A DNA stretch of 64,000 nt, from positions 88,777,350 to 88,841,349 of the forward strand of contig NC_035433.2 in assembly GCF_002127325.2 (NCBI RefSeq). The letters run 5' to 3'. Position 1 is the stretch's first letter. Each line of letters opens with the position of its first letter. The DNA comes from Helianthus annuus. Taxonomy: Eukaryota; Streptophyta; Magnoliopsida; Asterales; Asteraceae. This document shows positions 1-9,703 of this stretch, piece by piece. The notes below the pieces were generated by a model. That model was not told where the DNA came from, ran no database searches, and saw only the letters and a list, made by a program, of their open reading frames with translations. A program made the position numbers and the translations under genes.

Positions 1-411
1 TTGCTGTTACTACCGGCCACAAAACATGCGGAGAAGAATTGTTACAATTTCAGTGGTTTACAAACAACGTAACTATATATTCGAATCTCTCAGCGACGAC
101 ATATTCACCTTTACTTAGATGATTTTGTTCCACATAACAGCAGCTCCATCGTTGTTCTTGATCGCAACTTTAGAATCAGTTGATTGAAGGTTCTTTGTGA
201 TTTGACTGTATATTCGAATCCCTCCACAACAGCATGTTTGGTCGTAAAATACGGTCGTAGACTAACATTGGTCGCAACTCTGGTCACAAAATTGGATTAG
301 CGACTGGGGTTTTTTTGACCGCCTTTCCGGTCGCAAACAAATCGCAAAGGCGTTTAGCGACTGATTTTGTAACAGGAAATGCAGTCGCAGTTGGTCAGTT
401 GTCTGGTAGTG
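1..411. mobile_element. CACTA DNA transposon, one terminus (truncated by window edge)
   Basis: The block ends in TGTCTGGTAGTG at 411, the reverse complement of a CACTACCAGACA terminus, which is the hallmark end of CACTA (CMC) transposons. Upstream are many short GTCGCAA / GCGAC subterminal motifs (for example around 290-365), as expected of the transposase-binding region. The other end lies outside the window, so neither the 3-bp target duplication nor the internal content can be checked. No transposase coding is visible. The family may be the same as the CACTACCAGA end at 45446. Confidence 0.62.
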
Positions 412-504
412 TTCCCCAAAATTCGAAGGACCGTACGTCGATGTAGTTTTTAGTTACCTTAACGACTAGCTTAATTCGCCCTTTTAAAAAAACATATCAT
501 TGTG

Positions 505-880
505 TTTATAAATATCGACAAAAGATCAAATACAAACTATCTTATCGTACAAAACGTAAGAATAGAATGAAAAAGGAAAAAAAAGCAGTAATATTTTCGT
601 AATTATTTTACTCGTAGGGTAATTATCAAAATTACTCTACAAATCATCTTGTAAAGTTATTTTGATCTTGTAGAGTAATTTTATAAAATGATCTTGTAGG
701 ATAATTTTGATCTTATAAGGTAATTTTGTATAGTATCATAATTGCTCTACAAATAATCTTATAGGGTAATTACGATTAAAATAGTTACGAAAATGTCACC
801 ACGTTTTTTTTTTACTTTTCCATGCCATTTATACGTTTTGAACAATAAGATACTTTGTACGGGATCTTTACTCTATAAAT
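505..880. mobile_element. Fold-back MITE, about 375 bp, long imperfect inverted arms
   Basis: The left arm (505-620) and right arm (760-880) are imperfect reverse complements. AAAGATC at 521 pairs with GATCTTT at 863, the ACTATCTTATCGT segment near 535 pairs with the right-arm AACAATAAGATACT near 841, and TATTTTCGTAATTATTTTA pairs with its inverse near 785. The loop (620-760) is AT-rich and repeats a TCTTGTAGAGTAATTTTGA-like motif several times. It has no coding capacity. Long inverted arms and AT-richness fit a Mutator-type or other fold-back MITE. I could not fix a target duplication, so the superfamily is open. Confidence 0.55.
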
Positions 881-894
881 GCGTTTTTTTACTT

Positions 895-2200
895 TTCCAT
901 TTATTTATTTATTTATTTGAAAAGTAAACTTCATTAAAACGGCAAACACCTCAAAACGAGGCAGCCACAACCAATAAGACTACATATTTACAAAATTACA
1001 CCAATCAACCCAAGAGATGGTTTTGTTTTTTGATCTACATTTGAACCATAAAAAGTCGACCGACTTGATCTCGCAAATAATTTCTTCCACCTTTTTAACT
1101 TTATTATTGAATCTGGCTTCATTCCTCGCCCTCCAAATGCTCCAACACCCGATTCTTATAATACCCTTTAAAGTTTCTTTTTGAAGACCCACTAATCTGA
1201 CGTGCTCGTGTATCTCCAACAGATCTCTAAACGAAAAAATAAACATGTTCGGGATCTTACACCTGGCACTTATGTGCGTCCATAGAGTCGTGGCCGTAAT
1301 ACACGAACAAAAAATATGTTCACAGTTTCTTCTCCATGATCGCACATTATACAAGTCAACTCTAGAACTCCAAAATTCCTCTTCTCTAAAGCTTCTAAAG
1401 TCGCGATCTTATTCATCTCAACCCGCCAAAAGAATATGTTACACTTTAAAGGCAACCACTTACACCATTCTGGGACATATACATCGGGGCCAATTCTATT
1501 TTTATCTAGGAGTGTTTTCACCGTTCCCACCGAAAATTCCACGTCCGAAGCACCCATCCATTCCCACCGATCTCTACCTTCTTTCATATTAAAACCGAGT
1601 AATAGGCTGCATAAATTAATCAAATTGGTTACCTCAACTCCTGTCGATATATTTCTTTTCCACTGCCAATGAAGCACACGACCATTGATCCGATTTTTCA
1701 CTCTATCACTAACTCTACATCTTTTATCCAATTCCAGCTTGAATAGATCCGAGAACTTATCTTTTAAAGGTTCATTACAAATCCAAGGGTCTAGCCAAAA
1801 AGCCATATCCATACCGTTACCCACTGAGCTTTTGAAGAATCTTCTCAATGAAATCCCGTCAATAGATATTTTCGACACACATTTGCGATGTTGAACCACA
1901 CTCCTCCCATCGCTCTTCTAGCCGGAATAAGATCCCACCCATATTTTGTCACATGAATAGCTTCAATCACTTTGTTCCAAAGTCTATTTTTATCAGATAA
2001 AAACCTCCATCCCCATTTAGTAAGAAGCGTCGTATTAATATTTTTAAGCTTACTAAGCCCGAGACCTCCATTTTCTTTAGGTAACGCCACTCGATGCCAA
2101 GCCACCCCATACCTCTCTTTTTTAACCCTTTTATAGTTGTTAATCGGTCTTGCACTCCACACCACCCAAATGTATTTACTTTTTTTGGTGCCCACTTAAC
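895..2200 (-). pseudogene. LINE (L1-type) reverse-transcriptase polyprotein, 3' part, broken
   Basis: Three minus-strand reading frames (2195-1845, 1899-1270, 1354-980) read on from one another with overlaps, as expected after frameshifts. Together they resemble the C-terminal part of plant L1 ORF2. In order there is a segment ending GVAWHRVALPKENGGLGLSK (the common LPK.GGLG motif after the RT domain), then a zinc-binding RVT region with CNIFFWRVEMNKIATLEAL and C..C, then a WSIWRARNEARFNN tail. A reverse-complement (AAAT)n tract at 897-918 looks like the 3' tail, which puts the element on the minus strand. The RT core is missing, so it is 5'-truncated as LINEs commonly are. It is not functional. 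Confidence 0.8.
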
Positions 2201-2280
2201 CCACTCATACGGGTAAAACGGAACTACAAAGCTAAACTATATTCTTCGAAACTTTATTTTATATACACAAATTAACTTTT

Positions 2281-2491
2281 ATTTTAATATTAGTTAGAAT
2301 GAAAAGAGTAATCTCTATATTAGTCTTCATTCTTGTGATAATTAAAGTAAACTTATCAAATTACCCTTGTTTTCCTCATTCATTTTAATATTAGAATGAA
2401 ATGAGTAATCTCTTTATTTCACTTCTTAGTCTTGATTCTTGTGACAATAAAAGTAAACTTATCAAATTACCCTTGTTTTCCTCATTCATGT
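2281..2491. repeat. Tandem duplication, unit about 101-110 bp, two copies
   Basis: Copy 1 (2281-2381) and copy 2 (2382-2491) both run from an ATTTTAATATTAG start through AGTAATCTCT to a shared CTTATCAAATTACCCTTG tract and CCTCATTCAT. They differ by small indels. Nothing suggests coding. Confidence 0.8.
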
Positions 2492-3114
2492 TTTCTCTTA
2501 AATAATTGTTTGTCTTTTTAACCTAAATCAAAAAGAAAGTTTCTTTTGAATACTTATTTGTTTTTATCTTAATTCAGAAAGAAATTCAAGAACACAAAGT
2601 TAAATTCAAAAATATTAAAGACTTCATTGTTTCTGTTACTGAAATCGAGTTTTAACACTAACCAAAATCAATTCTAAAAGTCAAAAACCTTCATAATTCA
2701 TTTTAATATAATAACTAAACTCAATCTAACACCCAACACCCCCTTCTCGTGTTGTTATTCTTAGAGTTTTTCATATTCACTATAAAAGAGAAGACTTTTA
2801 CTGACGGATTAATTCGTCAATGAAAGTTGGTATCTTCAGTTGTCCGTCATTGATACTCCATCAGAAAATAAGGTGTGGGTAACACGTTTTTCGGTAGATT
2901 ACTAACGAGAGCTACCAAGGGATGTATATCAACTCAATTAAGATAAATATTTGCTCAAGCTGAAAGTTCAACTACTACTTTGCTTAAGATCCAAAGAGCA
3001 AGACATGAATACTTAGGTTTTCTACAAATTAGCTCATCTGCTCCATAATCTGTGTGGATGGTACTCATACTAGCTAATATGAAATATCTTGAGTACCCAT
3101 GACTCAATGCTCCG
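2492..3114. other. Non-coding AT-rich stretch
   Basis: No gene is visible. A CACTATAAAAGA sequence at 2778 followed by GACGGATTAATTCGTC and CCGTCATTGA motifs resembles a CACTA subterminal region, but the match to the terminus is weak and no partner end was found. Confidence 0.4.
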
Positions 3115-3572
3115 TTAACTGTTAGAAATAACCCGTTGATGTGGCCTTACGGATCATTTGGTAACATTACCAATATGACATAACTAGTCCCCGACAATTA
3201 CTTGATGGTAGTAATTGTAATTATTGATTAGTTTAAGGGGCAATTATGATTTCCCTTTAGGTACCTTTAATAGAGAATGTAAAGAGTTTTCATAACCGAT
3301 CACTATTCATGATCATCATTCATTTTGATGTTAAATATATATTGATCATAAGAGATGAACAACTCGAAGAACACCAATGCTAAAATTCTCTATAAGGTGA
3401 TCCATCAACCCAAGGTACCATAACGGGAATTATGGCCTTATCTTCGTCTTCAAAGATGACCACTCCCACAAGTAAGTGTCTCTAACTTGGTATGTATATT
3501 TACGTTATGATTGAATAAACATGATTAGGTTCTATATTTTGACCCATGTTTATAGATATAATCAACATTAAC
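3115..3572. mobile_element. Solo LTR of a Ty1/copia-type retrotransposon with 5-bp target duplication
   Basis: A 448-bp segment (3120-3567) starts TGTTAG and ends TCAACA, a terminal inverted repeat typical of copia LTRs. It is flanked on both sides by TTAAC (3115-3119 and 3568-3572). There is no internal coding, primer-binding site or second LTR, so it reads as a solo LTR left by recombination. The call rests on boundary structure; no homology search was possible. Confidence 0.62.
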
Positions 3573-3893
3573 ATGTAAAATATTGGGTCTACTTTGTGCG
3601 AAATCGTGTGGAAAATTCCTATTCTAATTATTGAGTGAGTCTATATTAGTTATCAGGATTTACATGCTTAATAATTAAGAGGGTGTTCTCTAAGATTGTT
3701 ATGTTTAACAACAAACAAATTGTTTGTGTTCTTAAATCCACGAGAATTGTGATCAACTAAAATCTTTGTGGGTATATTTCGAGTATACAGCATTACAACG
3801 TACTCATTTCTACTCTAGTCTTCTTGTCATATATACTTTACTTTTTGAGACAACCTGATGTTAGGTTAAGATAAAAATGTGTAATTAAGTGTT
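3573..3893. other. No feature seen
   Basis: AT-rich DNA between the solo LTR and the hAT remnant. It has no open frame of note and no recognisable repeat boundary. Confidence 0.4.
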
Positions 3894-4208
3894 GAATTAT
3901 GCAGGGCCGGCCCTGAGAATTCGTATACCCTGTTCGAGCTCGAAAAAAAAAAACGTGTCCTTAGGTCTTAACGTAATTGGGTATTGGGCTCACTAAAAGT
4001 CTAAACCTAATGTCAATGGCTAATAACTTATATAAAACATAAGAATAGTTTTGTAAGTGGATCTATGTTGGTGTTTGTATGTGTATACCATATTAAAAAA
4101 ATCCTTTTACATATCAGGTTTATTTTTTTAAATAACGTGCTCTTCGAAATATTGGGCCCTGGCTGGTAGTCCTCCCCGCCCACCCTCATGTCCGGCCTTA
4201 GAATTTTG
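3894..4208. mobile_element. hAT-type MITE remnant, about 300 bp
   Basis: The element (3902-4200) begins CAGGGCCGGCCCTGA and ends with TCATGTCCGGCCTTA, whose reverse complement matches the start imperfectly. CAGGGCCGG termini are common in plant hAT elements. The flanks are GAATTATG (3894-3901) and GAATTTTG (4201-4208), an 8-bp duplication with one mismatch. The TSD size and terminus both point to hAT. It is old and non-coding. Confidence 0.55.
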
Positions 4209-5075
4209 CTAGTTTTGAATGTTACAATAATAACTTTGATTTTGATAACAAAGAAATGTATATATAAAATTCTATATGATACTGTGGTGAAATTGAGACT
4301 ACTAGACTTCGAAAGTAAATTCACGTGTAAGTAAAACTCTTCCGTACCGTTTAAAGTTACATTTTTCAGTTAACAAAATTTATATCTAAACGTAGTTACG
4401 GAATATAATTAACATTATGCATTTTAGTTAATCAAAATAAGCAAAGATGATGTTATGGAGATGGAGTTACAAAGATGGATTTGTATAACAAAACCTTAAT
4501 CAAGATAAAAAGAAAATGAATTAAAAGTCAAAAAGAGAGGTTTCTTGGGGGAAGCCTCCAAGCAAGGAAAAAGACACAAAAACCTTCTCCTCTTCAAATC
4601 CACCGGTCCACCATGCTTTCTTGCTTTCTGGTGTCACTCCTTTTATTTCTTATTCTTTCTTTATTGTATGCTTCCCTTTTTCTTTTTTTCTTTATTTCTT
4701 TTCAGACCCATTGCCCCATATGAGTGCATATTTCAGCTTTTTTTTCCTAACTAGACAAATATACCCCTGTCCTTTACTCGAAAATTCCAAGATGGTTTAA
4801 ATATATGATTTATCTCAACATGAAACATAAGTATACTTATAGTTAAATACAGTGTCATAAATAATAAGAGTATTATTCATATATTTGTGTATGACTGTAT
4901 GTATCTAAGATTCTAACATAACTATTAAAATGTATCATGATTATCAGTTATACTTAAATTGATATATGCACATATGCAGCTAAATTTATGTGTATTTATA
5001 TATTATAATCCTCTACGCATGTGTATATTGACAGGGATTCTCTAATTTGTTACAGGAAGAGAGGTAGAAGAGATA
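4209..5075. other. Non-coding, AT- and pyrimidine-rich stretch
   Basis: Contains a long T/C-rich tract (about 4580-4745) with only short chance frames, and AT-rich sequence after it. No gene or bounded element is recognised. Confidence 0.4.
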
Positions 5076-5260
5076 CACTACAAGAAACTGGAGCAATAGG
5101 GGCGACGACTGTTGTTGCTATTGATAGCCAAAGTCGTCGCTGAAGGCAATAGCGGCAACATGTCGTCGCTAATGTGTCGCTGCTATTGCTTGGACACTAA
5201 AGGCTTTTTTCGTTGCTATTGTTTGTCGCCGCTATTACTGTTTTCGTCGCTAAAAGTGTT
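5076..5260. mobile_element. CACTA transposon terminus (apparently truncated)
   Basis: Begins CACTACAAGAAACTGGAGCA, a textbook CACTA terminus. Inverted and direct copies of a subterminal motif (GTCGTCGCT, GCTATTG, TCGCCGCTATT) follow to about 5260. No matching TGTAGTG end was found downstream in the window, so this is a truncated end or half element. It lies about 900 bp upstream of the CLE leader. Confidence 0.6.
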
Positions 5261-5940
5261 TTTAAGGTTTTTTTTCCTTGACAGTTTTGTCTTCTCCACA
5301 AGTTATGAAAATTAATTTCTGGTGTTGAATGGAAATAACTAGTAATTAGTGATTAGTGATTAGTGATGAAAGGAAATATTAAGATATCATTAACCTGTAA
5401 CAAAATATATATATCTGGTGCCATATTTTCTGGGGCCTTTTTTACCCTAAAGGGAAAATCAATTGTTTTGGACAAAGGAAAAGTGAGAATGAGACTCCCA
5501 CAATTGCAAACATTTTCACTTTTCTTTATTTGGTTAAATCACCAAACTAATTTGTTACAATATATTGCTTATGTTTGTACCATTTTTAGAGTTGGAATTT
5601 GAAATAACTAGTTTTGTAATTAACAAATAAATGATAAACAAACCTTCATTATTTCCTTAGATTTGTTTCAGGATCATCTCTAATTATTAAAAATTAATAT
5701 TTCCTTTTTGTATAACTCTTAAAAAATATAGCCTTCTTATGTTTTCAATTATAATTATCAATTATCAATTATATTAATGATCAATAAATATATAACAGTA
5801 GCTATTTTTAATTAATTTAAATATTTTATCAATAACATTTTAAATAAACTTTATGCTAAAGTTTGCATGTAGATTTCCTCATGAAAATACAGTAGGGATA
5901 GCCAAGTAAATTTCACCTACTACCACGTAGCTTTGGCCAT
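5261..5940. other. Upstream region of the CLE gene
   Basis: AT-rich non-coding DNA between the CACTA terminus and the CLE core promoter. There is a small GTGATTA triplication near 5347-5365. No other gene is seen; any distal CLE promoter elements would lie here. Confidence 0.4.
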
Positions 5941-5945
5941 CTCCT

Positions 5946-6044
5946 TTCCTATATACTTCCACTTCTATGCTATAACATACCATTTGTTATTCATCAAATG
6001 TGTATTCAATTTCAATAATTCTTTTCCATCCACTTTTTATAACC

Positions 6045-6075
<31 letters not shown>

Positions 6076-6077
6076 CC
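5946..6077 (+). promoter_or_regulatory. Probable core promoter and (CT)n leader of the CLE gene
   Basis: A CTATATA TATA-like box sits near 5949 and a second TATAA near 5971. They are followed by a pyrimidine-rich leader with an uninterrupted-to-near-perfect (CT)n tract at 6043-6077, about 120 bp before the chosen start codon. CT-rich leaders are frequent in plant core promoters and 5' UTRs. The transcription start is inferred, not seen. Confidence 0.4.
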
Positions 6078-6196
6078 TTGGGGTGGTGCTCAAGATTTAG
6101 TCATTGGGTGTATGCAATTGGTTAATGGATATTGATCTCTTGTGGTCTTTTGGGGGGTGGTATTATATTTTATTCTCAGAAACAATCAACTACTGC

Positions 6197-6517
6197 ATGG
6201 CTAAATTGAGATCCTCTTCACAAATCTCTCTCTTCTCAAACCCTAGATCTTGTTCTTCTCTTTTATGTGTTGCACTTTTGATCTTAACTATCTTGATCAC
6301 TATGCTTCAATCCTCTAGTTCCATGGAAGTTGCATCACTTCCAACTCATCAAGCAACCTCTTCAAATTCCCAAGATGAATCCTCAAGATCACCAACAACC
6401 ACCACCGATTTTCGTCACCAAAGAACCCGTCATCAATCACATCCAAAGCCTACAAGATCATTTGAAGCGGCTGCTCATGAAGTTCCAAGTGGACCAAACC
6501 CTATTTCCAACAGGTAA
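6197..6517 (+). CDS. CLE41/44-like: CLE41/CLE44-type TDIF peptide precursor
   Basis: This 106-aa secreted prepropeptide ends in HEVPSGPNPISN (residues 94-105) plus a final Arg. That dodecapeptide is identical to TDIF, the peptide released from Arabidopsis CLE41 and CLE44. TDIF is made in phloem, diffuses to procambium and binds the receptor kinase TDR/PXY, promoting cambial division and blocking xylem differentiation. A hydrophobic stretch (about residues 21-37, SLLCVALLILTILITML) after a basic/Ser-rich N-terminus fits a signal peptide. The middle is a Ser/Thr/His-rich variable region, as in other CLE precursors. The gene is intronless. ATG 6197 is chosen because it leads directly into the signal peptide; an in-frame ATG at 6125 would add 24 residues. 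Length fits the family (about 80-120 aa). Function comes from the family; the peptide identity is read from the sequence. Confidence 0.93.
   Translation: MAKLRSSSQISLFSNPRSCSSLLCVALLILTILITMLQSSSSMEVASLPTHQATSSNSQDESSRSPTTTTDFRHQRTRHQSHPKPTRSFEAAAHEVPSGPNPISNR
6476..6511 (+). other. Mature TDIF dodecapeptide coding segment
   Basis: Twelve codons for HEVPSGPNPISN. In TDIF the prolines at positions 4 and 7 are hydroxylated; both are present here (Pro97 and Pro100 of the precursor). A single Arg codon and TAA follow, so C-terminal trimming of one residue would be required, as seen in several CLE precursors. Confidence 0.92.
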
Positions 6518-7032
6518 GAGTTAGATTGATGGTTTTTTGATTGATGATTGAACGGATTGGTATACCGAGGAAAGGATTTCAAGAAATGGTGACCTATGGT
6601 GGCTGTGGTAAAGATACAAACACAAAGCTAGCTTTTTCGTAATGGTGTTATGAATGGTATATGATTATTTTAGCGGTTTGTTTGGGATTTACTATCATGC
6701 TTTTATCCTCATCTACATCATCTTCATCTTCTTTTGTATCAACTACCGCTACTTTGTGTTTTCAATTTAGAGAAATGTGTATAGCAAGAGACACTTTTAA
6801 ATTTTCTACTATATATGTATATGTAAACTCCTTTCATATATATGTTTTTTTATATATTAAGATGAGGATGAAACTAGCTGCCACTTCTTTTTTAGTTAAC
6901 TTTGAGGGTTTTGGGTAGTTTATTCTTGTATTTTTGAACTTATGTGATTGGTTTGTGCTTTCTAGTTAACTTTGAGGGTTTTGGGTAGTCTATTCTTGTA
7001 TTTTTGAACTTATGTGATTGGTTTGTGCTAAG
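6518..7032 (+). other. CLE 3' region with a 70-bp tandem duplication at 6893-7032
   Basis: Downstream of the CLE stop there is no second gene. The segment starting TAGTTAACTTTGAGGGTTTT at 6893 is repeated from 6963, with only one or two differences up to about 7030 (period 70 bp). This is probably in or just after the 3' UTR. Near-identity implies a recent duplication. Confidence 0.75.
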
Positions 7033-7565
7033 TTTGTTTTTCTCTATGTTACGTTATTGTTTAAATATTTTTTTCCTTTTAAACGCGTGTAAAGAATTCG
7101 CTCGAACAACACGACTTACTAGCATTCCTATCATTTATCTTAGAACATTACTCAATTTTCCAAGAGAAGAAGAAGGCTAGAGTTTTCTTGAGGTAAATGG
7201 TGGTAGAAATGAGCATAAAATCTTGAAATATATGAGAAAAGAGAGGGTACTAGAGTTTTGTTAAGGTCACAACAATCCATTTTATTCGAATTTGGAATGA
7301 AGGGGGGGGGGGGGGGGGGGGGTTGTTATATTAGGGTTTTCTAGAGATCAGGAATGATTAGAAGAGGATCTTAGGTATTTGCAGAAAAAGGGTAGTATTG
7401 TCAAATTGTGATAGATGACAATATATGTGGAGGAGGAGAGAGTAAAGGGTAATATGTAATATATTGACCAAGACCTTTTGATTATTGCAATTTGCAGAAC
7501 GAACACAAAATCCAATAAAGGTCAATTACACACAATCATCATGGCTACATGATTTGCTAACGACT
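7033..7565. repeat. Intergenic DNA with a 21-G homopolymer at 7302-7322
   Basis: No gene. A run of about 21 G residues (7302-7322) stands out in otherwise AT-rich sequence. It could fold as a G-quadruplex or be an assembly-unstable homopolymer. Confidence 0.6.
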
Positions 7566-7877
7566 AACATATTTGATTTTTTTTTAACGGCGAACGAATC
7601 CTCCAAACGGGCTACTCACGAAATTCACCACATCGGGATACATTCGCCTCCGAACCGGGGAAAACCCTCACATAGGGCCGAAGCCCGTGAACACTCGCCC
7701 GAAGGCACGACAGTGTGATGAGGTAAAACCCGCTCAGTTCAAGGATCGAACTAGCGATCTCCACCTATTCGCCTAATCTCCCATCATCACCAGGTGTCGC
7801 AGAAAATAATGGGGAGGGCAAGAATCGAACTTGGATCCCTTAGAACACCACCTCTCTCTTACCACAACATATTTGAT
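7566..7877 (-). mobile_element. SINE (tRNA-related), minus strand, 12-bp target duplication
   Basis: A 288-bp insert (7578-7865) is flanked by perfect 12-bp copies of AACATATTTGAT (7566-7577 and 7866-7877). On the minus strand it begins GTGGTAAGAGAGAGG, resembling a tRNA A-box region. About 35 bp later comes AAGTTCGATTCTTG, a B-box match, and a further TAGTTCGATCCTTG lies inside. It ends in a poly-A (the T run after 7577 on the plus strand). Pol III box order, A-rich tail and a long direct repeat together identify a SINE, possibly slightly 5'-truncated. Confidence 0.75.
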
Positions 7878-8288
7878 GTCTTGGAATTATTTTGATAGTT
7901 TAAGTTCATTATTATTAATTAAACATTTATAAACAATCGACAGGCTTACAAACATTTTGATCTATTTAAAATTTGATATATATTTTTTTTTTCAAACACC
8001 CATTCCATTAAAAATTTGATATATGATTTGATCCTTTATTCTTTTCTTATGTTTAGTTCTGATATTATCAGTCTTAATCTTATTGTTAATTTGATTTCAG
8101 TCCTCCTAATTAAACATCTTAGTCATTTCTCGTTAACTAAATAATCTGTTAATTAGCATGTATAATGTTTTTCCTTTATCAAATTCGTCGTCTTCTGAAC
8201 AAAAAATCTTTTATGTTTTAAGAATTAGTGATTTTAAATAACAATTGAAAAAGTTATTCATTGAAATCTCAAAATTGTTTTCTTTTTC
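7878..8288. other. AT-rich non-coding DNA
   Basis: No gene, repeat boundary or regulatory signal could be supported here. Confidence 0.4.
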
Positions 8289-8474
8289 ACATATGTACAA
8301 GAGAATAAATAAAATTACAACAAATCTCAAAATTGTTTACTCAAAGAACTGCAATATTATTTTCTTGTTACATATGTAAAAGAGAATAAATAAAATGTCA
8401 ACAAATCTCAATAAGAAGTGCATTATTATTTTCTTTTTACTTATGTAAAAGAGAATAAATAAAATGTCAAACAC
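8289..8474. repeat. Degenerate tandem repeat, three copies (69-81 bp)
   Basis: Copies begin at 8289, 8370 and 8439 with ACATATGTAMAAGAGAATAA (third copy ACTTATG...) and share the following ATAAAAT and CAACAAATCTCA segments. Confidence 0.75.
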
Positions 8475-8753
8475 TTGTCAATAAATTCAACATACTATAT
8501 GTTACTATATTTTTAAGTTGATGTTCATTTCTAGTAAAGAATAAGTATGATAATCATAAAAACCAAAAAAAAAAACAGTAAATAACCCGTCAACGAGTAA
8601 AATATTCTTCTATCTATTAAATAAAGCACCATCTGGGTGGTGTTGATCATGAAGTGTTTTTTTATAATTAACTTAACAAGTTCCAAAATAAAAGTTTTCT
8701 GGTTATATCAATCGTTTGAATTACTTTTAAAAAATTAATTATATCATTTACAT

Positions 8754-8968
8754 TTCTGCTTACAAATTTTTATCCTACAGGTTCCAAAATAAAAGTTTTA
8801 ACAACATTCCATTAAATAAATAAACTCTAATGGACAACATCTGTTAGTAACTTTAGTTGATTCTGCTTACATTTTTTTATCATACAGGTTCCAAAATAAA
8901 AGTTTTAACAACATTCCATTAAACAATTAAACACTAAATGGACAACATCTGTTAGTAACTTTAGTTGA
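8754..8968. repeat. Tandem duplication, unit 107-108 bp, two copies
   Basis: Copies at 8754-8860 and 8861-8968. Both run from TTCTGCTTACA through CAGGTTCCAAAATAAAAG to TGTTAGTAACTTTAGTTG. A partial earlier copy (GTTCCAAAATAAAAGTTTTC at 8681) suggests an older array. Confidence 0.8.
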
Positions 8969-9443
8969 TTCTATTCTATTCTAAATAAATATGATCTTAT
9001 TTTGCACAAAAGTACCTCTCTTTTTCTCTTTGATCCGTCGGTGTGATGTAATTAGTAAGACCATCCCTTATGCTCAATTATTAACTTACAATTATATATA
9101 TACTATGTTTGTCATCTTTTAATAATTTTGCTTGTATGGTTTATTTCCATTCCATGTTTACTTATTTATTAACTGATCATTATATCATCCGATATGATGA
9201 AACCGGTTTTAGTTTACAACTTTATTCAATCTTATTTTTTAATTAGATTACATAATAAAACTGCAGAACTTGTATTAGCCCTTAAAAGTCAGTTGCAAAA
9301 TTGGTTACTAACTAAAACAGGTACTAAATTAAAGATTAATGAAATTATTTTACGGCTGATTTTGATTGGCTAGAAATATTGTGAAGCTAATTTATAACAC
9401 AATTATACATGTTGCAAATCGTTTGCAAAGTTTCAAAAAAAAA
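8969..9443. other. AT-rich non-coding DNA
   Basis: No gene. From about 9280, scattered GTTGCAAA motifs continue beyond the Stowaway element to 9900. They may be one old CACTA-type subterminal region that the MITE interrupted. Confidence 0.35.
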
Positions 9444-9703
9444 TACTACCTTCGTCCCACTAAAAGTGTCATATTTTGAATTTTAAAAGTCTTTATTCAT
9501 AAACTTTGACTTTAATTATATATTTTTGTGTTATATAAAACTTGATGAAAATTAACCCAATAAAAACACTTGTAAAACACACTCAAATCATATAACTTTC
9601 ATCAAGTATTATCTAACACAAACAAAATTATTTAAGGTCAAAGTTTATAAATAAAGACTTTGAAAATTCAAAATAGGACACTTTTAGTGGGACGGGGGGA
9701 GTA
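9444..9703. mobile_element. Stowaway-type MITE (Tc1/mariner), 256 bp, TA duplication
   Basis: The element (9446-9701) starts CTACCTTCGTCCCACTAAAA and ends in the near-perfect inverse (AGTGGGACGGGGGGAG). TA flanks it on both sides (9444-9445 and 9702-9703). The CTMCCTYCGTCCC terminus and TA target are diagnostic of Stowaway MITEs. Inner arms also pair (AAAGTCTTTATT with AATAAAGACTTT), so the transcript would form a long hairpin. Confidence 0.88.

Noticed and set aside
2778..2900. CACTATAAAAGA as a CACTA terminus
   Set aside because: The terminus departs from the usual CACTACAA/CACTACC form and neither a partner end nor a duplication was found.
4545..4754. 69-codon Phe/Leu-rich frame
   Set aside because: A translation of a T/C-rich tract with no start context or similarity.
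6661..6918. 85-codon frame after the CLE gene
   Set aside because: Low-complexity Ser/Phe-rich translation of AT-rich 3' sequence, ending in the duplicated segment; no family resemblance.
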